From: Ditylenchus dipsaci
Taxonomy: Eukaryota > Nematoda > Chromadorea > Rhabditida > Anguinidae
NCBI GenBank assembly: GCA_004194705.1
Contig: SADC01000368.1
Span: 53,545-117,544 of the forward strand
Direction of reading: 5' to 3'
DNA: 64,000 nt
The position numbers were made by a program, and so were the translations under genes. The notes under the pieces were generated by a model that saw nothing but the letters and a program-made list of their open reading frames with translations, searched no databases and was not told where the DNA came from. This document shows, piece by piece, positions 33,437 to 44,457 of the stretch. Every line of letters begins with the position of its first letter. Position 1 is the stretch's first letter.

Positions 33437-34930
33437 CTAGTGTGGATTGAGCCTGCCCACTACTCCACACGCTAATATGTTTCTTTTAAATGTTGTGCTA
33501 TGTGATGGACTCCAATTGTTGCTGGCTGCTGGACCATCAAACAATATTACTCCTCTGCCAATTATACTGTTTTTGCCGTAAAGTGACATTTTGTAATTTT
33601 CATGAGTGCGCAACTGGAAATTATTAGTGCATATCACCATATTTTTTGCTGACCAAAATCATATTATCACTCCTAACCCACCCTAGATTGTTGCACCATT
33701 CCCAAAGTGCCAGCCCAAGGTGTTCGAAAGTGTTTGTGGTCAGTGGGATGGTGTGCGGTAATGCTAGCACATCCCTCTGTCATATTGCCATACTCTACTA
33801 TGCCCACCCAATAGCTCCTGTTTGGCTCTAGTCCTGAATACGCATACATTGTCTTGAAGAGAGAGAAACATTAACGGTATCCACCTGTGAAATGTCCTTT
33901 GATCAAGGTGGGAGCATTACTTCTGTATGGCTGTTGAAAAAGTACTTCCCCACTGATTCGGCCACTCTCACTATTCATTCTCGCCATCCCTTTTAGGGTA
34001 TCTAAAGAAAGTATTGAATTTCATTTTTTCTTCTTTAAAGTTTACCGCTACAGATCTAGTTTTTAATGAGGTATTACTTGATCCATGGTGAATAGAATAA
34101 ATTACAGTCAATTTAAAACAATCAATAAAAAAAGGAGTACTTTTAAGGAGTAGTTGCCCAAAATCCTACATTCAAACCCAGACCCACATCCAAGCCCAGA
34201 CCGGCTTGTGGAAATTCTGCTAAACGAGATCGGCAAAAAGATAATTGGCAAACGATATTTGTTGCTGAACCAAGTAGCTTAACACATGCTATAGCATGGT
34301 TTGGTAGCTAAAACTTTTTATTTTTAAACCAGGCAATGTAGTGTACTCACGCTCTCGATGGATCAGTTAAGCGTGCCTGGCCCCCCGACTCTCACTCATG
34401 TTCACAATAAAATTTGAATGTGTCAAAAGTGACGAATGTAGGTGTAGAGTTTAAATGTTCACATCGAGAGTGTTGATGCAGGTGCGAAAATGCACATGGG
34501 CGTAGCCAGGGGGCGGGGCTCAGAAGGCTATACCCTGCTCCGGTCAGATTTGTCGAAAAAATTGTTAATTAAAAACACTATGAAACTCGAAAACGGTGCA
34601 GCTAAAATGACCCTCCCCTTCAGATTTTTAGACTACACCTCTGAAGATGCGTGTAGGTGCTATTGTGGATGTGCCTTTATAGGTTAGAATCTCTTGATCC
34701 GAAAAAATTAAAATAATGGTTGAAAAAGCATCGAATTTTAAAATTTACTGGTGAAATTATCACTTTAATTGGTTAAATCAATTTCAGCCTTATTTTTAAT
34801 TGACATGTGGCTTAGGTTTGTATTTAACTCCAAATAAATTCACAGCAATTACCTATGTATTGGTGTTGAGCCCACCCAATATGAACAAAACCGGCAGCAA
34901 ATACCATTTCACACCAATATATTTGCACAT
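33437..34930 (-). CDS. secreted Cu/Zn-SOD-like protein without copper ligands, copy 2
   Basis: Minus-strand exons: 34853-34930 (signal peptide, ATG at 34928-34930), 33885-34001, 33682-33833 and 33437-33613 (stop TAG). Introns are 851, 51 and 68 bp. The SOD fold is seen in order: RISGEVLFQQ; HFTGLEPNRSYWVGIVEYGN; MTEGCASITAHHP; WAGTLGMVQQSR; YKMSLYGKNSIIGRGVILFD; NILACGVVGRLNPH. It aligns with classical SOD at the disulfide pair (TEGC and ACGVVG) and the structural Gly residues. The copper ligands are replaced (HVH becomes WVG, VVHE becomes ILFD), so dismutase activity is not expected. Exon 1 is one base shorter than in copy 1, which shifts the frame: either a real lesion or a sequencing error. 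Exons 2-4 are clean. Confidence 0.8.
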
Positions 34931-35220
34931 CTTCACTTTCAATCCAAATTGATCCAAACTCTTAGTTTCAACAAAATTAGGTCATGCAATGTCTGAGTTC
35001 AACAGCAGAGCAATAAAATATTTATTGCTTTCAATCTAAATGCTCGCAAAAACAAAGATTCGCATTGCAAATTTCATTTCTCCGCCAATGACACAAAGAC
35101 ATAGAGAAGCACAAAAAAGTCATAGCAACTCTTGACTACAGTTATCGCCCACAATTGCAGGGTATTTGGCCGGCGAAGCAGATCATCTGCAATTGGATTT
35201 GCTATAGCTTTGGTGATTTA
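34931..35220. repeat. duplicated block shared with 21514-21870
   Basis: Upstream flank of SOD-like copy 2, nearly identical to that of copy 1, ending near GCTATAGCTTTGGTGATTT (35198-35218). Marks the edge of the segmental duplication. Confidence 0.7.
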
Positions 35221-35906
35221 AAATTAAACGGAACGGAAGTCCTGCATGTGCACAAGCCACAATCTGGTCGACTTGGGTAAAAAGCCCGGACCGGCATGGG
35301 CCGCCCTGGTATGAAATCCAGGTATATGCACAGGCCGTGCTTTTAACGGCCTGAGTTTTTTGGTCTAGTTGGTTGAAGTTTCGGAAATCACGGACCGGAC
35401 ATACGCTTGATTGTATCATCATAATTTTATCTCACCTAATTTATTATTTACAGCACCTTTTTTAAATAATACATTTATTATACGATTTTTCGTTTTTGGA
35501 AAATACTTTTTATTTTTCACCTTTTTTAAAATTTTGAGGATAGCCATCCCCCTTAAAATTTTGTGCTTGACATTTCTGTCTTTTAAGAATTTTTCATTTC
35601 CGAAAAAAGTTCTGAAAAAAGCCTAAAAGTGAATATTTCGAGTTTTGGGTAATTTCTCAGATTTTTTTTACGGAAACGAAAAATTTTAAGAAGACATAAA
35701 TGTCAAATTTGTTTAAGGAGGTGTATCCTCAGAAATAAAAAAAGTAAAAAATGTTAAGCCGGGCGTCGACTGTAAAAAGGAACCCCGACTGTGACCTGGA
35801 AAAGGTCTGATGAAATGTTTTTGTTCTACTTTTTGTAGACCTTTTGAGCTGAAGAGCCGGATTTATAAGAAATTTAGGCACGCTCTACAAGAATGCTTAC
35901 TGAATA
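35221..35906. other. no gene recognised
   Basis: AT-rich with a weak foldback at 35570-35720 (GACATTTCTGTCTTTTAAGA and TTAAGAAGACATAAATGTC). Confidence 0.4.
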
Positions 35907-36527
35907 ACTGGTGACAAATAAGTTGCCGATAGATTGCCGATGGAATCTGAAACACTTTCCCTTAACGATAGAATTATGATTCAAAATTTGGACAAAGGGT
36001 GAAGGGAAGGAAAAATAATTTATGCAGAGCATGTATATTTCACTACTTAAACTTTATTTTCATTTTAATCTTCAAAGGTTTACATTTTTGTCTTTTGAAT
36101 TTGTCTTTTGAATTTCGTCTTTTGAAAATGAGTGATTTACGGGCAGGAATAGTGCGGCTTTACCAAGAGGGGCATGGTGTAATGGATATTTCCCGCTTGC
36201 TCAATGTTCCGAAACAAACGGTGAGCAAAGCGATCAAGATATTTGAAGAGACCGGCAGCAACGAAGACAGGACAACGAGCGGGCAACCTGTGACATCGAC
36301 AACAGATGAAAATATTCAGCTAATTGCCGATAGAATCTGCTTAGCAAATTTATCTAACCAAATTTATTTTTTCTTACCAAATTTATCCAAATTTCCTTCA
36401 AGTGTATATACCATTTTAAAGAGGAAGGAAAGGGCTACAAAACCGTATGTTTGGAATATTTTTACGAAATAAATTTTGTCCCAAACAATTAGCCCGGATG
36501 TTGTCCACGAACTTATTTGTCACCAGT
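35907..36527 (+). mobile_element. mariner/Tc1-type element, 621 bp, internally deleted
   Basis: Ends ACTGGTGACAAATAAGTT and its exact inverse, with TA on both sides (35905-35906, 36528-36529). The length is half that of a complete mariner. It keeps the start of a transposase gene. Confidence 0.85.
36128..36340 (+). pseudogene. mariner transposase N-terminal DNA-binding region
   Basis: From ATG at 36128: MSDLRAGIVRLYQEGHGVMD, then ISRLLNVPKQTVSKAIKIFE, then an SGQPVTSTTDENIQLIADRI stretch. This is the first helix-turn-helix of mariner-type transposases, followed by the GRP-like linker (here GQP) and the beginning of the second helix-turn-helix. Similarity ends near IADRI; the frame continues into unrelated AT-rich sequence, and the DDD catalytic domain has been deleted. 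Confidence 0.8.
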
Positions 36528-36529
36528 TA

Positions 36530-37183
36530 ATTATAATAAATTTTTCATCTAGGTTGTTTCAGATCAAAGTCAGGGTCTCTTTCTTGTTAGTTAAAAAGGA
36601 TGAAATCCGGCACCTAATTTTTATTTTGTGCATTCAAGGCTAATTTTGTATGCAGCATCAGAAATTTAAATAATTTTGTCAAATTTTTATCATTTTTGAT
36701 TTCATGATTATAAATAGCTATTTATATCAGTATTGTTTTCGTTATTTTAGATGTCTAGCCGAAAAAAGCTTATTCACATGTGAAAATGAATAATAGGGTC
36801 AGAAACAGGTGAAAACGTTGCCGAAATTCAAGACTTGTGAATCTGCACTCAAAAATACTGGATTTCACAGATTTCAACTCAATTACCATTGATAAAAGAG
36901 TGAAAAAAAGTAAGGAATGTAACTCTACCAGCACAATATTGTCGAGTGTCCAAGTTGTGGGCCTTCGGAACTCAAGGCAAACTAAATAAATTTAATCATA
37001 ATAATTGTATAAATGGACAAAAAAACGTGTACCAAATAAACGACAAAAGCACACACATTGAAACCAAGGGCTAGGAAGTCGTAGCGCCAGTGAATTTTCA
37101 CATATTTCCGCTCAAACGCTACTAGTCCTCGGAACAAGGTCAGTACCATCACTGACGATAACTGTAAAACTGAGGGTTTTATA
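36530..37183. other. no gene recognised
   Basis: AT-rich spacer between the mariner relic and the next MITE. Confidence 0.4.
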
Positions 37184-37319
37184 CCGTATTTCCCTAATAG
37201 AGACCCCCCCTTGTTTTTCGACTGGGATTTCGGAGTTATGGCAATTTGTGATTTACAATTTCAAGATTTTGGGCATCCGAAAAATAAAGCCCCCGTGGGG
37301 TCTATTAGAGAAAATACGG
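37184..37319. mobile_element. CCGTATT MITE, AGACCCC subtype
   Basis: A 136-bp palindrome: CCGTATTTCCCTAATAGAGA...CCCC and its inverse, with TA on both sides. Confidence 0.8.
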
Positions 37320-37529
37320 TAATACAGTTGATGACGGCACTTTTGAGGAACAGTTGGAGTGGCCGTTATATGGAAGGTAAGTATTGCTGAATTTCAATAT
37401 TGGCCAACCGAATTCAGTTGAAAAGATGGTCTTGAGATATGGAAATTTTTGGTAGCCTGCCCCACGTTTAAGTTGCGTTTACAAACTAAATTTAAAAAAT
37501 AAATAAATAAACTGACTATATCAAAGGAC

Positions 37530-38250
37530 ACCAAAACATAGAGGAACAGTTGATGTGTGACTACAGCATTGAAATTTGGTTCCAGATCTTCCCAAAACTT
37601 GAGCCTGCCTCCATCATACACTTTGACAGCCACCACACACAGCGTGACCAGAATATAGACTAGTTCAAAGACAACTACTGCATAACACCCTCCTCTTACC
37701 AAACATGACGACAGGCAGCACAATGGTTCCAATTCCAGGTGTCTTTGGTGGACTCTGAATACAATTCACAGTCAACAAAATCATAAGCATTTGTGCTCAA
37801 CTTAGCTCCTTCAACCCCCCCCCCTCCCCCGAGAAGTCTTCAGCCTCTCCCACCCCCCCCCCCTGTCAGATTTTTCTGGCTACGTCTCTGATAATTCCTA
37901 AAACCATGCAAAATCCACCTACTTCTCGGCAATGGGGATCACCTTTGACGGTAAAGATGCCATTTTGGAGTTGGCCCTCTTCAAACACCCAAAAAGCGCC
38001 TTTGCCAGGCCATCCCACCAGGGTGTTGGAGACTGATTTTCTGTTGGAACCGACAGCAAAACAGGCTCAGAAGTGTGGATTCGCACATTAGACTTGGTTC
38101 TCGGCTGATTTATGGTGGGTTGGATGCCTTGCCTGATGGCTACACCGTTTGGCAACTGAATTTGGATGCGTCTGGGTGGTGGTTGGGTGGTGAGAACATA
38201 GCTAGTCTCCACTGGATTCATAGACGGGTCGCCCGTATTGCAGCTTAAAC
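37530..38250 (-). CDS. partial membrane-protein gene, unknown family
   Basis: Minus-strand exon from about 38250 to 37940 encodes a Pro/Gln-rich soluble part (TQPPPRRIQIQLPNGVAIRQ; PWWDGLAKALFGCLKRANSK) ending in a GTGATC donor after SLPSK. The next exon (about 37756-37702) reads SPPKTPGIGTIVLPVVMF. After a 22-bp GT...AG gap (37680-37701) the frame continues VVVFELVYILVTLCVVAVK and YDGGRLKFWEDLEPNF, with a second hydrophobic part (LFLYVLVSFDI) near 37550. At least two membrane helices are likely. The ends were not found. A cysteine pair (CLSCN) precedes the first exon part. Confidence 0.45.
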
Positions 38251-38823
38251 AGGGTATGTCAAGTCTGGACGTTCCAGAGAGAGATTTTTAAATTCACGCA
38301 AAATTTTGAAACTTTTCTTTGCAATTCATTTTTCAATACCTCCGTCTACTAACGTTTCCAAGTATTTTTTTGTTCCAACCGATTTTTATAGTTCATTTAC
38401 ATATCGAGGTGCAGAAATTATCCTGTTATCGTGCGAAAATATCATAATCGTTTTTTACACCATTTTTCAGGCATAATTCTTGTGTAAAACTGAGTTCGGT
38501 TATGTGGGTATACTACGGGTACCACTGCTGCAGAGTAGCTGCAGGGTCATTCCTGCAGCCTGCAAAATTCTCTTGGTATACTTTTTTATTCTCCAAAAGG
38601 AGCGTAATTCACAAAAAATTTGTTCTGTTTAATTAATTTTAAATTTTGAGCATTCTTTAGAGCATCATATAGAAGTTAAAAACGAGGGATTATGCCATAC
38701 TATATTAGTTTCAGCTAATATTTGAAAAAAAAAACTAATTAGATTTGGCGATTTTCACCTTTTGTGGATTGGATTCTATTGTTCAAAAAAGCCAATTTTT
38801 AGTTAGTTTTGTATTATGTATCA

Positions 38824-39085
38824 CCGTATTTCCTCTAATTAACGCCCCCCCCCTCGATCCTGAGGGTTTGTATCTTGGAGCAGAATTTTTTTATCGAACA
38901 CATATATCGAACACAATTTATCGAACACGTTTTTTGCATTTTCTTAATTCCCGCGAGCTCTTCCGATTCCACGTTTTGGATTTTGGTTGAGTACTAAAAA
39001 ATCCAAAAATGACTCTAATTAACGCCCCTCCCCTAGAGGCAAGTTAAAAATCCGCCCGGGGCGTTAATTAGAGGACTACAATAGA
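38824..39085. mobile_element. CCGTATT MITE, TTAACGCCCC subtype
   Basis: The left end CCGTATTTCCTCTAATTAAC is inverted at 39059-39075 (GGGGCGTTAATTAGAGG). The far right tip is degraded. An internal copy of CTCTAATTAACGCCCC lies at 39013-39028. Confidence 0.65.
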
Positions 39086-39369
39086 AACTCCCTTAAAATT
39101 TTCACATTCTTTTTCTTTTACAAGATATTTTTGTCGGATAAGTGAGTAACGCCTTGACTTTTTAATTTTTGATTACCTACTAACCCACGCACATATAAAT
39201 TTATATGCACGCAAGCAAATGTGCGTGTGCCTACTTCAACTGAAAAAATTGTGGAAGGAAATTGAACAGGAGATAAAATACATAAATGTATAAATGTTTA
39301 ATATAAACATATATGAAGCAAATAAGGCAAATAACCGATTCTTTAGAAAAAAAATTGTTTAAAAATCTG

Positions 39370-39602
39370 GGCGCTAGTAGCGAATACCCCCTCCCCAAGC
39401 ATCCGACCTTTAAAAATTGCTGTAACTACCCTTCCAATAACAAGTTTAGGCTTAGCCCTTAGGCTTGGGGGTAGGCCAGCGTACGGAAGTTGTGACTAAT
39501 GAAGAGTTTGCGCACATTTTCCGGGGTCTGGGACATAAATTTGCGTACTTTTTACTAAAGTAAAAAAAGTGAAAATCGTTGGGGGTATTCGCTACTAGCG
39601 TC
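39370..39602. mobile_element. MITE-A copy 2 (hAT type), intact reference
   Basis: A 233-bp element starting GGCGCTAGTAGCGAATACCC and ending GGTATTCGCTACTAGCGTC, with a perfect 8-bp duplication AAAATCTG (39362-39369, 39603-39610). Copies: 674, 52698, 60164, 63662; the element at 47811 shares only the ends. Confidence 0.9.
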
Positions 39603-40066
39603 AAAATCTGATTTTGATTTTTTATCGAAGAGCGACACATCTGATTTTTCAAAAAAAATCAAAAATCGTGGATAACTGTCTTTAAATGGCACCAAAATAA
39701 TCTAAGCAGTTTACCGTTAACCAAAAAAGCAGTTAACCACGTTTCTTAAACTTGCAAATTAAAATTTTCACAACAAATTTTATGGATTATAAAAAACAAA
39801 TAATTACAATTCCAAAAATTTTCTCCACATTTTTATACATCAAAAATCATCTGAGAGAGTGAATTTGAGTTGTGTGTGTGTGTTTAAGCTAGAGTTATTA
39901 GCATCTCTGTGGGGGTCCACTGCAATAATGTACAACAAATGCATCCTTTTCTGATGGAGTCTGCCAAAGTCATGTATGGCCTTTTTCAATTTTTAACAAT
40001 TATTTTTTGCAAATTTAAAGTAGCGTGGTGTTCATCCGGCCGATTTCAAACACGATTTTCCCTCAG
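39603..40066. other. intergenic, no recognised feature
   Basis: AT-rich stretch with a TGTGTGTG run at about 39872; ends at the acceptor of the following small gene. Confidence 0.4.
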
Positions 40067-40073
40067 TCTCCCT

Positions 40074-40332
40074 ATGGTCCGGGCCGAAAATTATCCGGAC
40101 GCGGCGCCTGTGATTGCAAGAGAGTTGACAAAAACAGAATTTATTAATAGCAAGTTAGGCTTCCGGAATTACTTAGTAAAAGGACAAGTTGCAGATGTAA
40201 AAAAGTGTTTTTTTTAATGATTTGCAGACTACTTGACTGCTATTACTGTTTTTGCAGAAACCTAGACTTAGTCCGCCGAAAATAGCATTCTTAAACAGTA
40301 GACTTTACATGACCATATGTTATTGTGGTTGA
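40074..40332 (+). CDS. small two-exon gene, 65 aa, unknown
   Basis: Exons 40074-40196 and 40258-40332 join in phase across a 61-bp GT-AG intron. A CCCTCAG acceptor lies 7 nt upstream of the ATG, and AATAAA (40357-40362) lies 25 nt after the stop. The peptide begins MVRAENYPDAAPVIARELTK and continues to KPRLSPPKIAFLNSRLY after the junction. No signal peptide, membrane segment or known motif. The tidy gene structure is the main support. Confidence 0.45.
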
Positions 40333-40861
40333 ATTACAGACATTGATGACCACAAAAATAAATTATTTATTCTCTTCTACAGCTTTTAAAAATGTTCTTT
40401 AAGACATAGAAGTTGGGTCCAAATCACTTTTTACATACAATAATTTAGGTAGAGATCCAGCTGCAACAGATCTCCGACGTCGTCGGCGCATCTCACCAAG
40501 CTCTGCAACAATAATAATCATAAATACACTTTTTAGGATATTGCTGGATTTATACATACAGCGCTCATTCTTCCAAAAATTGAATTTTTTGAATAATTCG
40601 AAAGCTCTAATTGTCGGATTCTTACTTTGAATTGCACAAAAATTCAACTTTTTAGAGACCACGCACTGTTGAAATTATGCAAACATTATTTTCGTTTTAA
40701 AGTCGCGCCAAAAACTGTTCAATTTTTCTGTCCCGAACCGCTCATTTTAAAAGGTCATCGTATTGCCATAATATTGTGTCTAAATTTTTAACCTTGCAAA
40801 ATATTAAAACCTTCAAGCCCTTTGCAGATTTTGAGACTGCGAATCGAATTCAAAGCGCAAA
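40333..40861. other. intergenic; possible minus-strand terminal exon
   Basis: 40399-40502 on the minus strand is open after a TTGTTGCAG acceptor, containing GEMRRRRRRSVAAGSLPK and a stop, but no acceptable upstream exon was found. 40828-40861 is the 5' leader of the next gene. Confidence 0.3.
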
Positions 40862-41767
40862 ATGACTGCCGGCGAACCAACTGAAAAAGCGACCGAGTTG
40901 ATAATTCCGAGTCAAGGTGCTTCTGCTGAGCAAGCCGCCGAGAAAGCTGGGGACAAGCCTGCTGCTGTCGAGCCTACTGACAAGAAAGCTGAGGATAAGC
41001 CTGCTGCCGCTGAGCCTGCCATCGAGAAAAATGTGGAGGACCCTGCTGCTGCTGAGCCAAAGAGTACCGATCCTTTCGCTGACTTCCCGAAGGGGTAATT
41101 TTAGTTTTCGCATAGTGTGTTTATTTTTCTGTACATTTAGCACGTTTGACATGGATGCTTTCAAGCGAGTCTATTCTAATGAAGATACTGAGGCCATGGC
41201 TATTCCGCACTTCTGGAATAATTTCGGTTAGCCTTGTCCCATTTCGCTTTCTACTCTTGTTAACTCCTTCCTTTCATTGCAGATCCTGAGCACTACAGCA
41301 TCTGGCACTGCGAGTACAAGTTTCCGGAAGAGCTCAAGCTGACTTTTATGTCTTGCAATCTTATCTCGGGTTGGTCATCTAGTCCTTCTACACGGCCCCA
41401 ACATAAATAGATTCCTTTGCAGGTATGTTCCAGCGCTTGGAGCCGCTGAAGAAGAATGCCTTTGGTTCTGTGATCCTCTTCGGCAGTGACAACAATGCGT
41501 CTATTTCTGGCGTCTGGGTTTGGCGCGGCCCTAAGCTTGTCTTTGAACTTTCTCCGGACTGGCAAGTGGATTATGAGAGTTACGAATGGGTATGTTTTCG
41601 AATATATCCTGCTGTTTGCTATGTGTAGTCAATAATAGGTAAACGTATGATTTTAGAAGAAGCTTGACCCCAAGGATGATTCTACCCGTTCTCTCGTTAA
41701 TGAGTATTTGCTGTGGGAAGGCGATTTCGACGGAAAGAAGGTCAATCAAGGCAAGATCTTCAAGTGA
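40862..41767 (+). CDS. EEF1G: eEF1-gamma C-terminal domain protein without the GST-like half
   Basis: Exons 40862-41094, 41141-41226, 41283-41369, 41423-41589 and 41657-41767 give 227 aa; introns are 46, 56, 53 and 67 bp. Residues 1-75 are an Ala/Lys/Glu-rich linker with repeats such as DKPAA and AAAEP. From [20 protein letters not shown] onward the whole EF1G domain is present: [81 protein letters not shown], and the ending NQGKIFK. In eEF1-gamma this domain follows a GST-like part (total near 430 aa) within the eEF1B complex. Here an in-frame TGA lies just upstream of the ATG, and a CTTTGCAG acceptor 34 nt upstream, so the short form appears to be the true product. AATAAA at 41836-41841. 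All domain exons are intact. Confidence 0.92.
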
Positions 41768-41993
41768 GCAGATGAGAGAGTAGCACAAGAAAATTCTTCC
41801 AGATATTCATTTGACTTATGTGCACTCTGTTGGCCAATAAAGATTTATGTTTCGTTTTCGCTGAGCACATTTGTTTACTGTTCATTTGCATATGAACGTC
41901 GATATTGATTTATGTCACGCTAGCTGCGGTATGGTCGTAAATACGGTGTTTTCTTTTTGTCCATCTCCAATTTTATTGATAATCGATTTTGTG

Positions 41994-42054
41994 GTGCGTG
42001 GACGTTTCACCTAAAATACGCAAATGCGTATTTTTGGTGAAACGTCCCTTTACC
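41994..42054. mobile_element. 61-bp hairpin element, GTTTCACC...ATACGCA family
   Basis: The whole element is one hairpin: GGACGTTTCACCTAAAATAC, then a GCAAATGC turn, then the inverse. A 9-bp duplication GATTTTGTG flanks it (41985-41993, 42055-42063). Longer relatives are at 58832-58880, 59405-59450, 59690-59755 and 59960-60015. Confidence 0.7.
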
Positions 42055-42063
42055 GATTTTGTG

Positions 42064-43186
42064 TTTGGTTCATATTCGATTCAAATATCGGGATATTTTT
42101 GTTGTATCGGAAATTTCTTTAAAACAAGGTTAACTGGTTGATTATAGATATATTTAACATGAACTTTTACTGACCATTAAAGGAAGAGCTGAAAAGCTGC
42201 TGGTAGGCATTGTACTGAGCTATGGCTTTGGACCATGCGTCCCTGTTCCAGTTGGGGATCAGGCGCGGATCTCTGAGAACGTTAACCATCACTAAATATA
42301 TAGAATATATTTAGCTCCACTGACCAATGTTAAAGATTGGTCTCTTTATTGCTTAGCACCCTTTGGATTCGAAGAACGATTTCTTTACTTTTATATTCTT
42401 GTGTTTATTTGTTAACCAGCTCAACCCAACGATGTGTTGTTTTAAAACTTGCAACTAGCAAGGCAAAAAAGTAGTTTTTAGTTTGAAAAATTTCACTGTG
42501 TAAGTTTTTCTCTCTCAATTCATTTCTGTTCGAGTTCCGCCTGCGGCTGGTTCAGACAAATTATTTGTTTGCACTTTAGTTCTATTTTATAAGAAATTTG
42601 CTAACTCAATTTTTTTTCGGTGGTCAAGTTTTTTGACACATCCCTTCTATTAAATATTTTTAAATAATTATTTCTAAAGGAATTATCCGTTTTCAAATTT
42701 TGGCAGCTCTAACTCAAAAACTTAAAAGGTGAAATTTATACTGGCTGAATAGTTGATGCAGTCTATTCATGTAATGAATTAGGTCCGAAATGAGCCATTT
42801 GAGCGAAGAACTGAGCTAGTTCTTTGGCATGAGTTTTAATATTTGCTTCCTGATGTTAAAATTGATGACATTCTTTTAATTCATAAGTAGTTAATACATT
42901 AATCAGCTAGTGGCTATTTATGTGGTCGATTTTCATTCAAAATTAAAAATGAATTGAAAAAAATAAATTTTTTCAGTCGCTTTTTACAAATTTTATTTTT
43001 CACGTACTGGGTTTTTATGGCGGTTTATAATTTTCTAAAAAATCGATGGAATTTGGTTGAACAGAAGGTGCGCGCACCCCTTATAATTATTATTTTATTT
43101 CTATCTTTGAAACGCGCTTGTCAAGTTTTACTACATGCAACTTAGGTTCCCAAGGCAATCAAAGCTTTTGAGTCAAAATAAAATAC
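42064..43186. other. no gene recognised
   Basis: AT-rich intergenic or intronic DNA; the frame at 42954-43145 is low-complexity. Confidence 0.4.
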
Positions 43187-43569
43187 CCACTTGAGCATTT
43201 TCCACCTCCCTTGGAAGTACAGCCTACGAATTGGTGCCGATCATCCGCCGAAAGTGTCCTGTGGTTAGGTGGTGCTTGAGCAGGTAGGACAGTGCCTCTT
43301 TTGTTGTTGGAAAGTGAATATGAAGTGGATCTATCATCAGCTACATCCTCACCATTACCTAACACGGCTGTAGGTATTTCCGGTCGAGCTGGTGCGAAGA
43401 GTAGAGAATAGCGAGCTGGGAATTGAGCTTTAGCTGTGGCTGTCCTTGTGATTGCTAACAAGGAAAAGAGTAAGACCAATAGGATCCTCAGCCAACAAAA
43501 CCTGGGATAGGACACGATTTGGGAATGAGCACTCCTACACGGGGTGGTGCATAATATTTCAAGCTGCAT
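43187..43569 (-). CDS. first coding exon with signal-peptide-like segment, unknown protein
   Basis: Minus strand: a TATTTTCAG acceptor is followed after 30 nt by ATG (43567-43569). About 27 residues (MQLEILCTTPCRSAHSQ...) precede a strong hydrophobic run RILLVLLFSLLAITRTATAK, suggesting a long signal peptide or signal anchor. A Pro/Ser-rich part follows (PARYSLLFAPARPEIPTAV; QAPPNHRTLSADDRHQ) and a donor GTGG|GTATTTTA near 43187. No following exon was securely found; the membrane-protein exons at 37.5-38.2 kb, on the same strand, are possible but distant partners. Confidence 0.4.
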
Positions 43570-44056
43570 TGTGCTAAATACTAGGATGCGAATACCAAGC
43601 TGAAAATAGAAATTATAAAAAAATAAATAATTTTTTTGAACTTCTGAACTACAAATAGCTGAAACCAATGGATGCAACGGCTAAATTCACCTTTACACCC
43701 ACCACTCGGTTTTACTTTATTCGCAAAAGTCTTTATAAACCATTTATTAACACTTTTTAAATCATTTTCATGCAAAAAATTTTTAGTGAAATTTTTTTTT
43801 GTAAATTGCCTTGGTCCTCCAAGCTTAATTGAGTGCTAGGAGGGAAGGTAAATTGTTCCGATGCAACAGATTAATGCTTCAAAATATTTTGGTTGCAATC
43901 GATATCTGAGCACCAAACTTTTTACGAATTTTTTTAATTCTGCCAGTTTCTTTGTGCTATTCGAAATTGCGTTAAAGTGTTGACTTTCATAAAGGAATAA
44001 GGAACTAACTCCCTAAATAACTCTAATTCAAAAAAATTCCCAATCAAGCTCCTAAC
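43570..44056. other. no gene; one CCTTGGTCC block
   Basis: Contains GCCTTGGTCCTCCAAGC at about 43808, otherwise AT-rich. Confidence 0.4.
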
Positions 44057-44449
44057 TAGGGTTGTTACACAGTTAATTCATTTTTAAAAAAATTTGACCT
44101 TATTCATTGTTTTTATGATAATTTTTTTATAAAATTTTGAGCGCGTTATCACACGATTAAAAGCTTAGAATTTTGGTCACCCAATGGTGAAAAAATTTCT
44201 CTGTCTAGTTTACAAAAATGTATATATTTTATTAGGAATGCTTTCGAATCACTTTCGAGCTTTTAATTCGAAAGTGTTTGTTATAAAATATTCAAATTTT
44301 TGTGAACTAAACCATGAAATTTGTATGCCATTAGGTTGCCAACATTCTAAGCTTTCAATCGTGTGGTAACGTGCTTAAAATTTTAGAAAAAAAAAACAAT
44401 ATATAAGGTCAATTTTTTTTAAAATCGAGTTAATTGTGTAACAACCCTA
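44057..44449. mobile_element. hAT-type MITE, TAGGGTTGTTACAC ends
   Basis: A 393-bp element starting TAGGGTTGTTACACAGTTAA and ending with the inverse; flanks CTCCTAAC (44049-44056) and TTCCTAAC (44450-44457) match at 7 of 8. The interior is a long AT-rich palindrome around AAGCTTAGAATT and AACATTCTAAGCTTT. Confidence 0.8.
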
Positions 44450-44457
44450 TTCCTAAC

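Noticed and set aside
36341..36472. continuation of the mariner frame to 157 aa
   Set aside because: After IADRI the sequence is AT-rich and lacks the second helix-turn-helix and the DDD domain; it is deletion-junction sequence.
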